Part shown: in pieces, positions 8,402 through 16,117 of the stretch
How the letters are laid out: every line of letters begins with the position of its first letter
How positions within the stretch are numbered: the first letter of the stretch is position 1
Source of the DNA: Dietzia natronolimnaea
Lineage (GTDB): Bacteria; Actinomycetota; Actinomycetes; Mycobacteriales; Mycobacteriaceae
DNA: 64,000 nt
Strand: one strand, 5' to 3'
Assembly: GCF_039525805.1 (NCBI RefSeq)
Contig: NZ_BAAAHZ010000009.1
Program-made: the position numbers and the translations under genes
The notes under the pieces: generated by a model
What the model saw: the letters and a program-made list of their open reading frames with translations, nothing else
Database searches by the model: none
What the model was told of the DNA's origin: nothing

Positions 8402-8830
8402 GTGTCTGTCAACGAAACCGCAGCACAGAGGAACGCGGCCCGCAGCGGTTTGCGCGAAGCCGCGCTGGCGGCCGCCCGGAACGCCTACCGGCCGTACTCG
8501 GGTTTGGGGGTGGGGGCCGCCGCCCTGGCGTCGGAACCCGGCGGCGACGAGTGCAGGATCGTAACCGGGTGCAACGTCGAGAACGCCTCGTACGGGCTCA
8601 CACTCTGTGCCGAGTGCTCGCTCGTGTCCGACCTCCACCGCACGGGTGGCGGGAGACTGCTCGAGCTCGTCGTCGTCGGCCACGACGGTGAGCCGCTCGC
8701 ACCGTGCGGGCGGTGCCGCCAGCTCCTCCACGAACACGGCGGCCCGGACCTGGTCGTCCACACCGCCCGCGGCCCCGTCCGCCTGGGCGAGCTCCTGCCG
8801 GACGCCTTCGGGCCGGAGGACCTGACGTGA
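8402..8830 (+). CDS. cdd: Cytidine deaminase
   Basis: 142 residues. Converts cytidine or deoxycytidine to uridine or deoxyuridine in pyrimidine salvage. The zinc ligands are Cys69 in TLCAEC and Cys102/Cys105 in PCGRC, with catalytic Glu71. NVENASYG is the nucleoside-binding segment. The GTG start has an AAAAGGG stretch just upstream. The stop overlaps the deoA start (GTGA), so both are translated from one message. Confidence 0.96.
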   Translation: MSVNETAAQRNAARSGLREAALAAARNAYRPYSGLGVGAAALASEPGGDECRIVTGCNVENASYGLTLCAECSLVSDLHRTGGGRLLELVVVGHDGEPLAPCGRCRQLLHEHGGPDLVVHTARGPVRLGELLPDAFGPEDLT

Positions 8831-10131
8831 CCCGGTCGATCGACGCCGTGCGGATCATCGAGGCCAAGCGCGACGGCAACGAGCTCGACGACGACGAGAT
8901 CGACTGGATCGTCGACGGGTACTCCCGCGGTGTGGTGCCCCCCGAGCAGATGTCCGCGTTGGCGATGGCGGTGTACTTCCGGGGCATGACCGATCGCGAG
9001 ATCGCCCGCTGGACCGCGGCGATGGTCGACTCCGGCACCCGGTTGGACCTGTCCGACCTGACGCGCGCCGGTCGTCGCGTCCCCACGGTGGACAAGCACT
9101 CGACCGGCGGTGTGGGCGACTCGGTGACGCTCGTGCTGACCCCCCTGTTGGCGACCTGGGAGCTGGCGGTGCCCCAGCTCTCGGGGCGCGGGCTCGGTCA
9201 CACGGGCGGGACCCTCGACAAACTCGAGGCGATCCCCGGCTGGCGCGCCGACCTGGACGCCGCCACCAGGCGCCGGATCCTCGAGGAGACCGGGGCCGTG
9301 ATCTGCGCGGCCGGAGCCGATCTCGCGCCCGCCGACCGGGCCCTCTACGCCCTACGGGACGTCACCGGGACCGTCCCGTCCATCCCCATGCTGGCGGCGT
9401 CGATCATGAGCAAGAAGATCGCCGAGGGCACGGGCGCGCTGGTGCTCGACGTCAAGTGCGGATCCGGTGCCTTCCGGCCCGACCGCGCGGATGCGGACGA
9501 GCTGGCGCGGGTGATGGTCGCCATCGGCACGGCCGCCGGCGTCCGGACCAGCGCCCTGGTGACCGCCAACCACACGCCACTGGGTCGGGCGGTGGGCAAC
9601 GCCCTCGAGGTGACCGAGTGCGTCGAGATCCTCGACGGGGGTGGCCCGCCCGACATGGTCGATCTGACCTGCGCGTTGGCGCGGGAGGCGCTGGCCGCGG
9701 TGGGGGTCGACGACGACCCGCGCGAACGACTCCGCGACGGGCGGGCCATGGACTCGTTCCGCGCGATGATCACCGCCCAGGGAGGGGATCCCGACGCCGC
9801 GCTCCCGGTGGCCGCGCACACGGAGGAGTTGCGGGCGCCGGACTCGGGGGAGGTCAGGTGGGACGCCCTGGGTGTGGGCCGCGCGTCGTGGCTGGCCGGT
9901 GCGGGCCGCACCCGACCGGGCGAGACCGTCGACCCGGCCGCCGGCGTGCTGCTGCATCGCGTCGAGGGTGACCCGGTACGTGGCGGCGAGGTGGTCGCCA
10001 CCGTCCACGCCGGGGACGCGGGGCGGGTGCCCGCCGCTATCACCGAGCTGGCGTCAGCCCTGGAGATCAGTGCACCCGGGACCGCGCGTGGGCCGGCCGG
10101 GGTGGTGCTGGACCGACGACGCGGGTGGTGA
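8827..10131 (+). CDS. deoA: Thymidine phosphorylase
   Basis: 434 residues. Reversibly splits thymidine or deoxyuridine to base and 2-deoxyribose-1-phosphate. Family motifs include KHSTGGVGD (phosphate binding), SGRGLGHTGGTLDKLE, and KKIAEGT followed by LDVKCGSGAF. The GTG at 8827 overlaps the cdd stop by four bases, which fixes the start; the open frame reading 123 bases further upstream is inside cdd. With cdd it forms a two-gene salvage operon. Confidence 0.96.
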   Translation: MTRSIDAVRIIEAKRDGNELDDDEIDWIVDGYSRGVVPPEQMSALAMAVYFRGMTDREIARWTAAMVDSGTRLDLSDLTRAGRRVPTVDKHSTGGVGDSVTLVLTPLLATWELAVPQLSGRGLGHTGGTLDKLEAIPGWRADLDAATRRRILEETGAVICAAGADLAPADRALYALRDVTGTVPSIPMLAASIMSKKIAEGTGALVLDVKCGSGAFRPDRADADELARVMVAIGTAAGVRTSALVTANHTPLGRAVGNALEVTECVEILDGGGPPDMVDLTCALAREALAAVGVDDDPRERLRDGRAMDSFRAMITAQGGDPDAALPVAAHTEELRAPDSGEVRWDALGVGRASWLAGAGRTRPGETVDPAAGVLLHRVEGDPVRGGEVVATVHAGDAGRVPAAITELASALEISAPGTARGPAGVVLDRRRGW

Positions 10132-10149
10132 GGCGCCGGCCCGCCGATT

Positions 10150-10185
10150 CGACCAGCCCACCGACCAGCCCATCGACCAGCCCAT
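10150..10185. repeat. Three tandem 12-base repeats downstream of deoA
   Basis: CGACCAGCCCAY is repeated three times head to tail, directly followed by the left arm of a large hairpin. The 194 bases between deoA and the next gene hold no coding sequence. A second short-repeat patch rich in GGGGAGGCCGGGCGAGAC units follows at about 10256-10316. Confidence 0.7.
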
Positions 10186-10243
10186 CGAGAAGAGTGTTTC
10201 GACCGCATCGGCCGAGTGGAGATGTGCGGAACGCTCTTTTCGA
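10185..10243. terminator. Bidirectional terminator hairpin after deoA
   Basis: TCGAGAAGAGTGTTTC (10185-10200) pairs with GGAACGCTCTTTTCGA (10228-10243): sixteen RNA pairs including three G-U wobbles, around a 27-base loop. A short T run lies in the right arm. It lies between convergent deoA (+) and the Rv3311-like gene (-), the expected place for a shared terminator. Confidence 0.55.
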
Positions 10244-10325
10244 TGATGCCGGGGACGCCGGGGAGGCCGGGCGAGACGGCGAGGCCGGGGAGGCCAGGCG
10301 AGACGGGGAGGCCGGGCCGGGCGGG

Positions 10326-11546
10326 TCAGGCGATGTCGGGGGTGGTCATCAGGCGCTCGACGTCGTCGACCAGGTCGCGCCACTCGCCCGCCTCGTCGTC
10401 GAACGGCGCGCTGGGCTCAAGCAGCCTGGCGTCGTCCGGGTTGAGGACGTAGTGGAGGAACCGGCGCAACGAGGTTCCTCGGCCGGTGACCGCGGCCTCG
10501 AGGTCGGAGTCGCCCACGTAGTTCGCGAGGTCGGTGACCAGTTCCACGGCGAGCGCGAGCTGACCGGAGTCGACCATCCCGGGGCCGACCTCGATGTCGC
10601 GGTCGAGGCCGGCGAGGACGTAGGTGTTGTCCTCGGTCACGTGGACGTCCAGGCTGCCGTCGATCGCCGCGATCTTGACGCGCTCGTAGGTCGCCACGTG
10701 GCTGAGCGTCTCGTCGTCGTGGTCGGCCAGGTACCGGGACAGGCCGCGGGCGCTGGTGAACACGTACGCCTGGTCCCCGTCGCCGAGGAACACCGGCCGA
10801 TCGCCGAGATAGCAGCGCAGGCTCAGGTACTCCTGATCGGCGAAGATGATCTTCACGGGGTCGATCCCGACCGTCTCCCACAGCGAACCCTCCGGGTACC
10901 CGGTGGGGGCGGCCTCGGGCTCGGGCGCGGGCTCGGGGAGCGCGGCCTCAGCGGCCTCCAGGTCCGCTCGGGCGCGATCGACCTCGGCGCGCGGGACCTC
11001 GGGGGTGGTCATGACGTCCTGGATCGCGTCGAGCACGTCGTCCCAGCCCTTGGCGACGGTCTTCCGGATGGACTTCCACAGCTTCAACCCGTCCCGCCCG
11101 TAGAACTCGTCCATCCCGCGGGTGACGGCGGCGAGGATCGGGTTGCCGTTGAAGAACTTGGTGACGGTGTCCAACTCGCACACCTCGCCGATCGACCGGG
11201 CGATGGTGAAGGACTGGTCGATCTCGTCGACCGAGGACTCCGTGGGGTTCTCGCCGAGGAGTTCGAGGACGCCGACGAGGTCGTAGCAGTTCTCGTCCGC
11301 GGCGCGGAACGCCAGCACGTCGGAGGTCGCGAACTCGTCCCAGGACGGGTGGTCCTGCAGATCGTGTTGCGCGCCGCTCCGGACCAGGGCCAGGAGTTCG
11401 GCGGTCGAATCGAACGCGTAGAGGTCCTCGTCGAGGCCGAGGAACGCCTCCCAGTCGTCGTTGTCCTCCCGCCAACTGGGCGCCCAGAGGGTCGTGACGT
11501 CTCCCTCAGGGAGACCGAGCTCGATCGGGACTATGTCCTTGGCCAT
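10326..11546 (-). CDS. Conserved hypothetical protein, Rv3311-like
   Basis: 406 residues, acidic. No catalytic motif that I recognise. The amino half (KDIVPIELGLPEGD, then WREDNDDWEAFLG) is followed by an Ala/Glu/Pro-rich linker (about 200-225) and a second folded part with FADQEYLSLRCYLGD. Gene position between the deoA and upp regions matches M. tuberculosis Rv3311. Relatives are sometimes labelled primosomal protein without evidence known to me. ATG 11546 is chosen over ATGs at 11558 and 11564 because TATGCT lies seven bases upstream of it. It lies 24 bases downstream of the YbaB-like gene and may be cotranscribed as well as having its own promoter. Confidence 0.8.
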   Translation of the reverse strand: MAKDIVPIELGLPEGDVTTLWAPSWREDNDDWEAFLGLDEDLYAFDSTAELLALVRSGAQHDLQDHPSWDEFATSDVLAFRAADENCYDLVGVLELLGENPTESSVDEIDQSFTIARSIGEVCELDTVTKFFNGNPILAAVTRGMDEFYGRDGLKLWKSIRKTVAKGWDDVLDAIQDVMTTPEVPRAEVDRARADLEAAEAALPEPAPEPEAAPTGYPEGSLWETVGIDPVKIIFADQEYLSLRCYLGDRPVFLGDGDQAYVFTSARGLSRYLADHDDETLSHVATYERVKIAAIDGSLDVHVTEDNTYVLAGLDRDIEVGPGMVDSGQLALAVELVTDLANYVGDSDLEAAVTGRGTSLRRFLHYVLNPDDARLLEPSAPFDDEAGEWRDLVDDVERLMTTPDIA

Positions 11547-11553
11547 GCCGGTC

Positions 11554-11559
11554 AGCATA
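11554..11559 (-). promoter_or_regulatory. -10 hexamer TATGCT fixing the Rv3311-like start (leaderless)
   Basis: TATGCT on the minus strand ends seven bases before ATG 11546. Transcription would begin at that codon, so the two upstream in-frame ATGs would not be in the message. Confidence 0.5.
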
Positions 11560-11570
11560 TCCACGGCCCG

Positions 11571-11951
11571 TCAGCCGGTGCCACGGCCCGCCGACAGGGC
11601 ACCGGCTGAGTCGTCCCCGGCGGCCTCGGCGGCCTGCGCGCGGCCGCTCACCGCGAGGGCGACCGACCCCGAGACCAGCTCGGCGCGTCGGGCGTTGGCC
11701 TGCCCGACGGCACTGGAGGTGGCCTCAAGGATGGCGGACGCCACCGTCTCGCAGCCGTGGGCGCGCAACCCGGCCGACAGTACGAGGTCGATCACCGCGC
11801 CGCCGGAGTCGGCGGTGGCGGTGGCGATCCGGTCCGGGCTCGAGGCCACCACCCGCAGTGTCTCCAGTTGGTCGTGGGCGGACTCCCACTCGGCGGCGAT
11901 CCCGCGCAGGCGATCGAGGAACGCCTCGACGTCCAACCCGCCGCCGCTCAC
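11571..11951 (-). CDS. YbaB/EbfC-like small protein
   Basis: 126 residues from GTG 11951, which overlaps the previous stop by four bases (GTGA). The pattern is a coiled amino-terminal helix (VEAFLDRLRGIAAEWESAHDQ), a short beta hairpin (TATADSGGAVIDLVLSAG) and a long carboxy helix with Ala repeats. This is the layout of YbaB/EbfC nucleoid-associated proteins. In actinomycetes such proteins also occur beside ESX-type secretion genes, which matches its place as fourth gene of this operon. Function unproven. Confidence 0.72.
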   Translation of the reverse strand: MSGGGLDVEAFLDRLRGIAAEWESAHDQLETLRVVASSPDRIATATADSGGAVIDLVLSAGLRAHGCETVASAILEATSSAVGQANARRAELVSGSVALAVSGRAQAAEAAGDDSAGALSAGRGTG

Positions 11952-12304
11952 GTGGCACCCCCCGTCGGGCCGTCGGCCGTGTCCGCCCGGCCCGCCTCCG
12001 GGGTCTCCCACCCCTCGTTCTCCCACCCCTCCGCGTCCCGGTCCGCGTCATCCCAGTCCGCTTGGTCCCATTCCTGCCCGTCCCATTCCTGCCCGTCCCA
12101 TTCCTGCTCGGCCAGTCGGTCGAGCAGTTCGCGGGCCTCGCTCGCCGCTGCCGTGAGAGTGCGCAGTACCGCCCGCGCGACGTCCGCGGGCGCGCGGTCG
12201 AGCAGCTCCGCGGGCAGCGCCAGGCCCACCGGCACGCCGTCGGTACCGACCTCGGCGACGACCCCGGTCATCGGGTCGGTGTGGCGGCAGGTCTCGGCCG
12301 TCAT
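11948..12304 (-). CDS. Small acidic protein with Trp-Asp repeats
   Basis: 118 residues. The first 65 residues (GVVAEVGTDGVPVGLALP, then an Ala-rich helix) loosely resemble a YbaB-type fold. From residue 67 it turns into tandem EWDGQ units and further Trp-Asp/Trp-Glu pairs (seven Trp in about 35 residues), encoded by near-identical 15-base DNA repeats. Start and stop both overlap neighbours by four bases (ATGA before, GTGA after), so it is a true member of the operon. I do not recognise a named family. The acidic Trp-rich tail could be a binding tail for a partner protein. Confidence 0.7.
   Translation of the reverse strand: MTAETCRHTDPMTGVVAEVGTDGVPVGLALPAELLDRAPADVARAVLRTLTAAASEARELLDRLAEQEWDGQEWDGQEWDQADWDDADRDAEGWENEGWETPEAGRADTADGPTGGAT
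12064..12108. repeat. Tandem 15-base repeats encoding EWDGQ
   Basis: The unit around CCCATTCCTGCCCGT is repeated about three times in a row with almost no change inside the Trp-Asp protein gene. On the minus strand each unit gives five residues, so copy-number change would lengthen or shorten the acidic tail without a frameshift. Confidence 0.75.
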
Positions 12305-13446
12305 CCGCCGGTCGGACGGTAGAAGCCGTAGAAGGACATGCCGATGTTGTCGGTACGCAGCCCCGAGACCGACACGGGGTCACCGGCCTCGACGAGTTGG
12401 CCGTTGCCGATGTACATCGCGACATGGCCGTCCCACACCGCCAGGTCGCCCGGCATGAGGTCCGACCGCGACACCTGTGCCCCCACTCCCTGTTCCTGTG
12501 CCAGACGGGGGATCTCGACCCCGGCGTCCCGGTACGCCCACTGGGTCAGGCCGCTGCAGTCCAGACCCTGGCCGGGAGTGGTCCCGCCCCACACGTAGGG
12601 CACACCCTGCTGGCTGAGCGCGTTGCGGACGGCCCCGGCGGCCTGCTCGTTGGGCGCGGTGGCCACGGACCCGTCGGGCAGCACGACGTCGACACCGCCC
12701 CCGAGCACCCCTGCCCCGGCCCCTGCGGACTCTCCCGCTCCACTCGCTGACCCCCCGGCTCCACCCGGGTCCCCGGCTCCACCCGGGTACGCGGCGCTAC
12801 TCGGCGAGATGCCTCCCGCGGAGGCGGTTCCCGAGGAGCCGAGCGAACCGGGTCCGGAGCCGGTGTGGGCGGCGGTCGAGGCGTTGATCGCGCCGCCCGT
12901 ACTCGAGTCCGTGATGCCCCCCGGTACACCCGGGGCATCGGGGATGCCGGCGGCGATGGCACGCAGCTCGAGGGTCGGTCCCTTGAGCTCGAGTTGGACC
13001 CGCTCGGCCACCTGGATGCCGCGGGCCAGGTGTTCCGTCGCCAGACCCAGCAGCGCGACCTGGCCGGGCGGGGTCATCAGCGTGGGTCCCAGCGCCGCGG
13101 CGCGGGCGATGAACTGCTGCACGATGCCGATGACCTCGATGGTGCCGCGGACCACGATGTCGGCGGCGACGGCGGTGACCCTCGCGATCTCGACCGCGGA
13201 CTCCGTGAGCGCCCCCACCGTCCGACCGATCTCGGCCACCGAGTGGGCGGCGCCCAGGGAGGCCAGCGAATCCCACGTCTCCGAGAGCAGTCGCTCGAGC
13301 GGTGGCCCGAGCCGCTGGGCCACCTCCAACCCGTCACTGACCGGTCGCATGACGTCCCGGGCCGGCTCGGGGACGAACTTCTCGGCCGAGAGCAGGTCGA
13401 GGATCTGCTGGATGGGCCCCGCGTAGGCCAGCGCGTCGGCGATCAT
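12301..13446 (-). CDS. NlpC/P60 (C40) peptidoglycan hydrolase with helical N-terminal domain
   Basis: 381 residues. The helical amino half (1-165) has no signal peptide. A Gly/Ser/Ala/Pro-rich linker (about 175-250) follows, then an NlpC/P60 peptidase domain (about 265-381). Catalytic Cys297 lies in GLDCSGLTQ and His341 in WDGHVAMYIG. Such domains cut D-Glu to diamino acid bonds in stem peptides. Lacking a Sec signal but partnered by an upstream EspC-like small protein, it probably leaves the cell by a type VII route. ATGA overlaps link it to both neighbours. Export route is inferred. Confidence 0.9.
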   Translation of the reverse strand: MIADALAYAGPIQQILDLLSAEKFVPEPARDVMRPVSDGLEVAQRLGPPLERLLSETWDSLASLGAAHSVAEIGRTVGALTESAVEIARVTAVAADIVVRGTIEVIGIVQQFIARAAALGPTLMTPPGQVALLGLATEHLARGIQVAERVQLELKGPTLELRAIAAGIPDAPGVPGGITDSSTGGAINASTAAHTGSGPGSLGSSGTASAGGISPSSAAYPGGAGDPGGAGGSASGAGESAGAGAGVLGGGVDVVLPDGSVATAPNEQAAGAVRNALSQQGVPYVWGGTTPGQGLDCSGLTQWAYRDAGVEIPRLAQEQGVGAQVSRSDLMPGDLAVWDGHVAMYIGNGQLVEAGDPVSVSGLRTDNIGMSFYGFYRPTGG

Positions 13447-13790
13447 CGGCCCGGCACCGTGATCCCGGCGACGTCGGTCCCGGCGGCGCCGAGGGCGTCG
13501 GCACCCGCCGCGTCGGTCTCGGAGTACAACCGGCCGGTCTCCAGGACCAGCTGCCCTGCGGCGTCGCTGACCCGCGCCACCCCGGCGAGCACCTCCCGGT
13601 GCCGCGCGGTGGCCGTGAGCAGCGCCGACATGAAGTCGGCCCCGACCGGTCCGAGTACCGGTGCCACCGCGTCGATGGGTAGCGAGTCCACGGCCCCGAG
13701 CGTTCCCCCCAGGACCTCGGCCAACGTGGTCAGCCCCGTACCCAGCTCCCGCAATCCGTCCACGTGGACGTCGATCGCTCCGTCCGCCAT
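13443..13790 (-). CDS. EspC-like type VII secretion target (ESX family) protein
   Basis: 115 residues, all helical, beginning IDVHVDGLRELGTGLTTLAE. A middle LGPVGADFMSALLTATARHREVLAG segment and a carboxy part with YSETD (Tyr89 to Asp93) follow. The last fits the YxxxD/E signal of type VII substrates. Size and layout match the EspC/DUF2580 family of ESX-associated exported proteins. ATG 13790 is preferred over an ATG at 13823 because GAGGGGCGAGG precedes it. First gene of a four-gene overlapping operon. No ESX ATPase or membrane core is encoded in the window, so the secretion apparatus must be elsewhere. Confidence 0.75.
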   Translation of the reverse strand: MADGAIDVHVDGLRELGTGLTTLAEVLGGTLGAVDSLPIDAVAPVLGPVGADFMSALLTATARHREVLAGVARVSDAAGQLVLETGRLYSETDAAGADALGAAGTDVAGITVPGR

Positions 13791-13864
13791 TGCCTCGCCC
13801 CTCGTCGCCTCTTGTCCCGTCACAGGGTTCGACGCGTCGCGGACTCGCTCCGGTTCCGCCCGAT

Positions 13865-13878
13865 CGGAGAATTCTCCG
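13865..13878. promoter_or_regulatory. Perfect palindrome CGGAGAATTCTCCG before upp
   Basis: A 14-base perfect palindrome in the 107-base divergent region between the EspC-like operon and upp, 20 bases before the upp ATG. Its place makes it a candidate regulator site for upp or for the secretion operon. Confidence 0.45.
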
Positions 13879-13897
13879 TTGTGGAATCCTGTCGGGC

Positions 13898-14521
13898 ATG
13901 GACATCATCGTCGTGGACCACCCGCTGGTCGGAGACCGGCTCCGAACGCTGCGGGACTCCGCCACCGACACCGCCGGCTTCCGGGCGGCGATGGACGCGC
14001 TCGGCACCATGCTCTGCTACGAGGCCTTCCGTTCCATCCCGACCACCGAGGTGCCCGTCACCACGCCCGTGGCCGAGACGACCGGTGTCGCGGTGGACGG
14101 CGTCCCGCTCGTGGTGCCGGTCCTGCGGGCGGGACTGGGTCTGCTGGATCCGGCCACCCGGTTGCTCCCGGGCGCGCAGGTCGGGTTCGTGGGCCTGGCG
14201 CGCGACGAGGAGACCCACGTCCCGGTGTCCTATCTGTGCTCCCTGCCCGACGACCTCTCGGGCCGGCACGTGGTGGTGTTGGACCCGATGCTCGCCACCG
14301 GGGGCTCGCTGGTCTCGACCCTGGAGACCCTCGCCGAGCGCGGCGCGACCGGGGTCACGGTGGTCTGTGTCCTGTGCGCCCCGGAGGGGATCGAGACGGT
14401 GCGGTCGTCGGGTCTGGCGGCCCGGCTCGTCACCGCGACGGTCGACGACCGGCTCGACGACGACGCCTTCATCGTCCCCGGACTCGGCGACGCCGGCGAC
14501 CGCCTGTTCGGCCCCCGCTGA
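13898..14521 (+). CDS. upp: Uracil phosphoribosyltransferase
   Basis: 207 residues, normal length. Makes UMP from uracil and PRPP. Markers include VPVLRAGLGLLDPATRLLPGA (family loop), the PRPP-binding stretch LDPMLATGGS, and the carboxy-terminal FIVPGLGDAGDRLFG, where uracil binds. Works with cdd and deoA in salvage. Convergent with the downstream phosphohexomutase gene, with 81 bases between. Confidence 0.96.
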   Translation: MDIIVVDHPLVGDRLRTLRDSATDTAGFRAAMDALGTMLCYEAFRSIPTTEVPVTTPVAETTGVAVDGVPLVVPVLRAGLGLLDPATRLLPGAQVGFVGLARDEETHVPVSYLCSLPDDLSGRHVVVLDPMLATGGSLVSTLETLAERGATGVTVVCVLCAPEGIETVRSSGLAARLVTATVDDRLDDDAFIVPGLGDAGDRLFGPR

Positions 14522-14602
14522 CCGGGACCCGGGACGCCACCGCTCGGAAACCCTCCGCGCGGTAGCCCTCCGCCGGGAGCCCTTAGCTCGGACGCCCCCC
14601 AC

Positions 14603-16093
14603 TCAGGAGGCGACGGCCGAGGCGACCGAGTCGGCGAGAGCGGCCACCCGTCGCGCCGCGTCCGCCCGGTCGGACGCGGACGGTCGTGCCGGGGTCCACG
14701 CCTCGACGTAGGTCTTGAGCAGGGGCTCGGTACCGGACGGACGGATCACCGCGCGGGCGCCCGGGGTCGAGACACGGAAACCGGCGGAGCCGTCCAACGG
14801 GGTCACCGTGCCGGTCGAGACCAGCAGATCGGCCGCCCGCCGGAGTTCCACGGCGGGGTCGGAGCCGGGCTGAAGAGGGAGCGGGACGTTGCGCCGCACA
14901 TGCGCCCCGAACTCCTCGGCGAGCGCGTCGAGCCTCGCCCCGACCGGCGGGCCGCCCGATCCGATCATCGCGCACCACGCGCCGGCCGCGGAGATCCCGT
15001 CCTTGTCCGCCACCACGTCCGGCAGCACACAGTGGCCGATCGCCTCCTCGTACGCGTAGCGGAGTGGATCGCCGGCCCGGACCAGCCACTTGAACCCGGT
15101 GGGCGTCTCCACGTGTCGGCCCCCGCGGGCCGGGACGAGGAGCGAGGTCAGTCTCGAGGACACGATGGTCGAGGCCACGACCGGCGCGCCGGAGTCGCTC
15201 CCGACGGTCCGGGCCGATCCGGGGAGCGGGGAGGTCAGCAGGTGCTCGGCGAGCAGCCCGCCGGTCTCGTCGCCGTCGAGCATCCGCCACCGGCCGTCGG
15301 CGCCCACGAACCCCATTGCGCAGCGGTCGGCGTCCGGGTCGAGCGCCAGCGCCACGTCGGCGCCGATCTCCTCGGCCAACAGGCGAAGCCGGAGGGTGGT
15401 GCCCGGTCGCTCCGGGTTGGGGGAGTCGACGGTGGGGAAGTCCGGGTCCGGGCCCGCCTGCTCGGCCACCAGCGTGACGTCGTCGACCCCGATCCCGGCC
15501 AGGACGCGGCGGCAGATCTCGCCTCCCACGCCGTGGACGGGGGTCAGGGCCACGCGGGGGGGCCGAGCGGGGGTCGGCAGGCCGGCGACGACGGAGGCCA
15601 CGTAGTCGTCGACGAGTGTGGGGTCCACCAGCACGCCGGACGCACCGGCGTGCGGGACGTCGACCCCCTCCCGCGCCGCGGCCGTGAGGTGCCGCTCGAT
15701 CTCGGAGTCCGTCGGCGGCACGATCTGCGCCCCGCCGGGGCCGTAGACCTTGATCCCGTTGTCGGTGGCGGGGTTGTGCGAGGCCGTCACCATCAGGCCG
15801 GCGACCGCGCCCCGCGCCCGCACCGCCGCCGCGACGACGGGGGTGGGGACGGGCGACCCGGGGACGACGACGACGAGGCCGTGGGCGGCCAGGACCGCGG
15901 CGGCCACCTCCACGAACCGCGCGGACCCGTGCCGGGCGTCACCACCCACGATCACGGTCGAGCCGGCGGGTTCACGCATCCGCACGTGGCGGGCGACGGC
16001 GGTGGCGACCAGGGCGACGGTCCCGGCGTTCATCCGGTCCGGCCCGGGACCCAGCGGGGCGCGGACGCCGGCGGTGCCGAAGGTCAGGGACAC
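14603..16093 (-). CDS. pmmB: Phosphomannomutase/phosphoglucomutase-family enzyme (PmmB type)
   Basis: 496 residues, the four-domain alpha-D-phosphohexomutase fold. The phosphoserine loop is TASHNP, the magnesium loop DPDADR, and the phosphate-binding loop RPSGTEP. Relatives act on mannose-, glucose- or pentose-1/6(5)-phosphates. The neighbouring purine nucleoside phosphorylase yields (deoxy)ribose-1-phosphate, so phosphopentomutase activity is a fair alternative. Gene order matches M. tuberculosis pmmB (Rv3308). GTG start, 24 bases after the phosphorylase stop. Confidence 0.88.
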   Translation of the reverse strand: MSLTFGTAGVRAPLGPGPDRMNAGTVALVATAVARHVRMREPAGSTVIVGGDARHGSARFVEVAAAVLAAHGLVVVVPGSPVPTPVVAAAVRARGAVAGLMVTASHNPATDNGIKVYGPGGAQIVPPTDSEIERHLTAAAREGVDVPHAGASGVLVDPTLVDDYVASVVAGLPTPARPPRVALTPVHGVGGEICRRVLAGIGVDDVTLVAEQAGPDPDFPTVDSPNPERPGTTLRLRLLAEEIGADVALALDPDADRCAMGFVGADGRWRMLDGDETGGLLAEHLLTSPLPGSARTVGSDSGAPVVASTIVSSRLTSLLVPARGGRHVETPTGFKWLVRAGDPLRYAYEEAIGHCVLPDVVADKDGISAAGAWCAMIGSGGPPVGARLDALAEEFGAHVRRNVPLPLQPGSDPAVELRRAADLLVSTGTVTPLDGSAGFRVSTPGARAVIRPSGTEPLLKTYVEAWTPARPSASDRADAARRVAALADSVASAVAS

Positions 16094-16117
16094 GGCGTGC
16101 TCGCGGGCATGTCCTGC

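Noticed and set aside
12301..14010. 569-residue NlpC/P60 protein with a long basic amino end
   Set aside because: The extra codons run through the EspC-like gene in another frame. ATG 13446 overlaps the upstream stop by four bases, as at every other junction of the operon.
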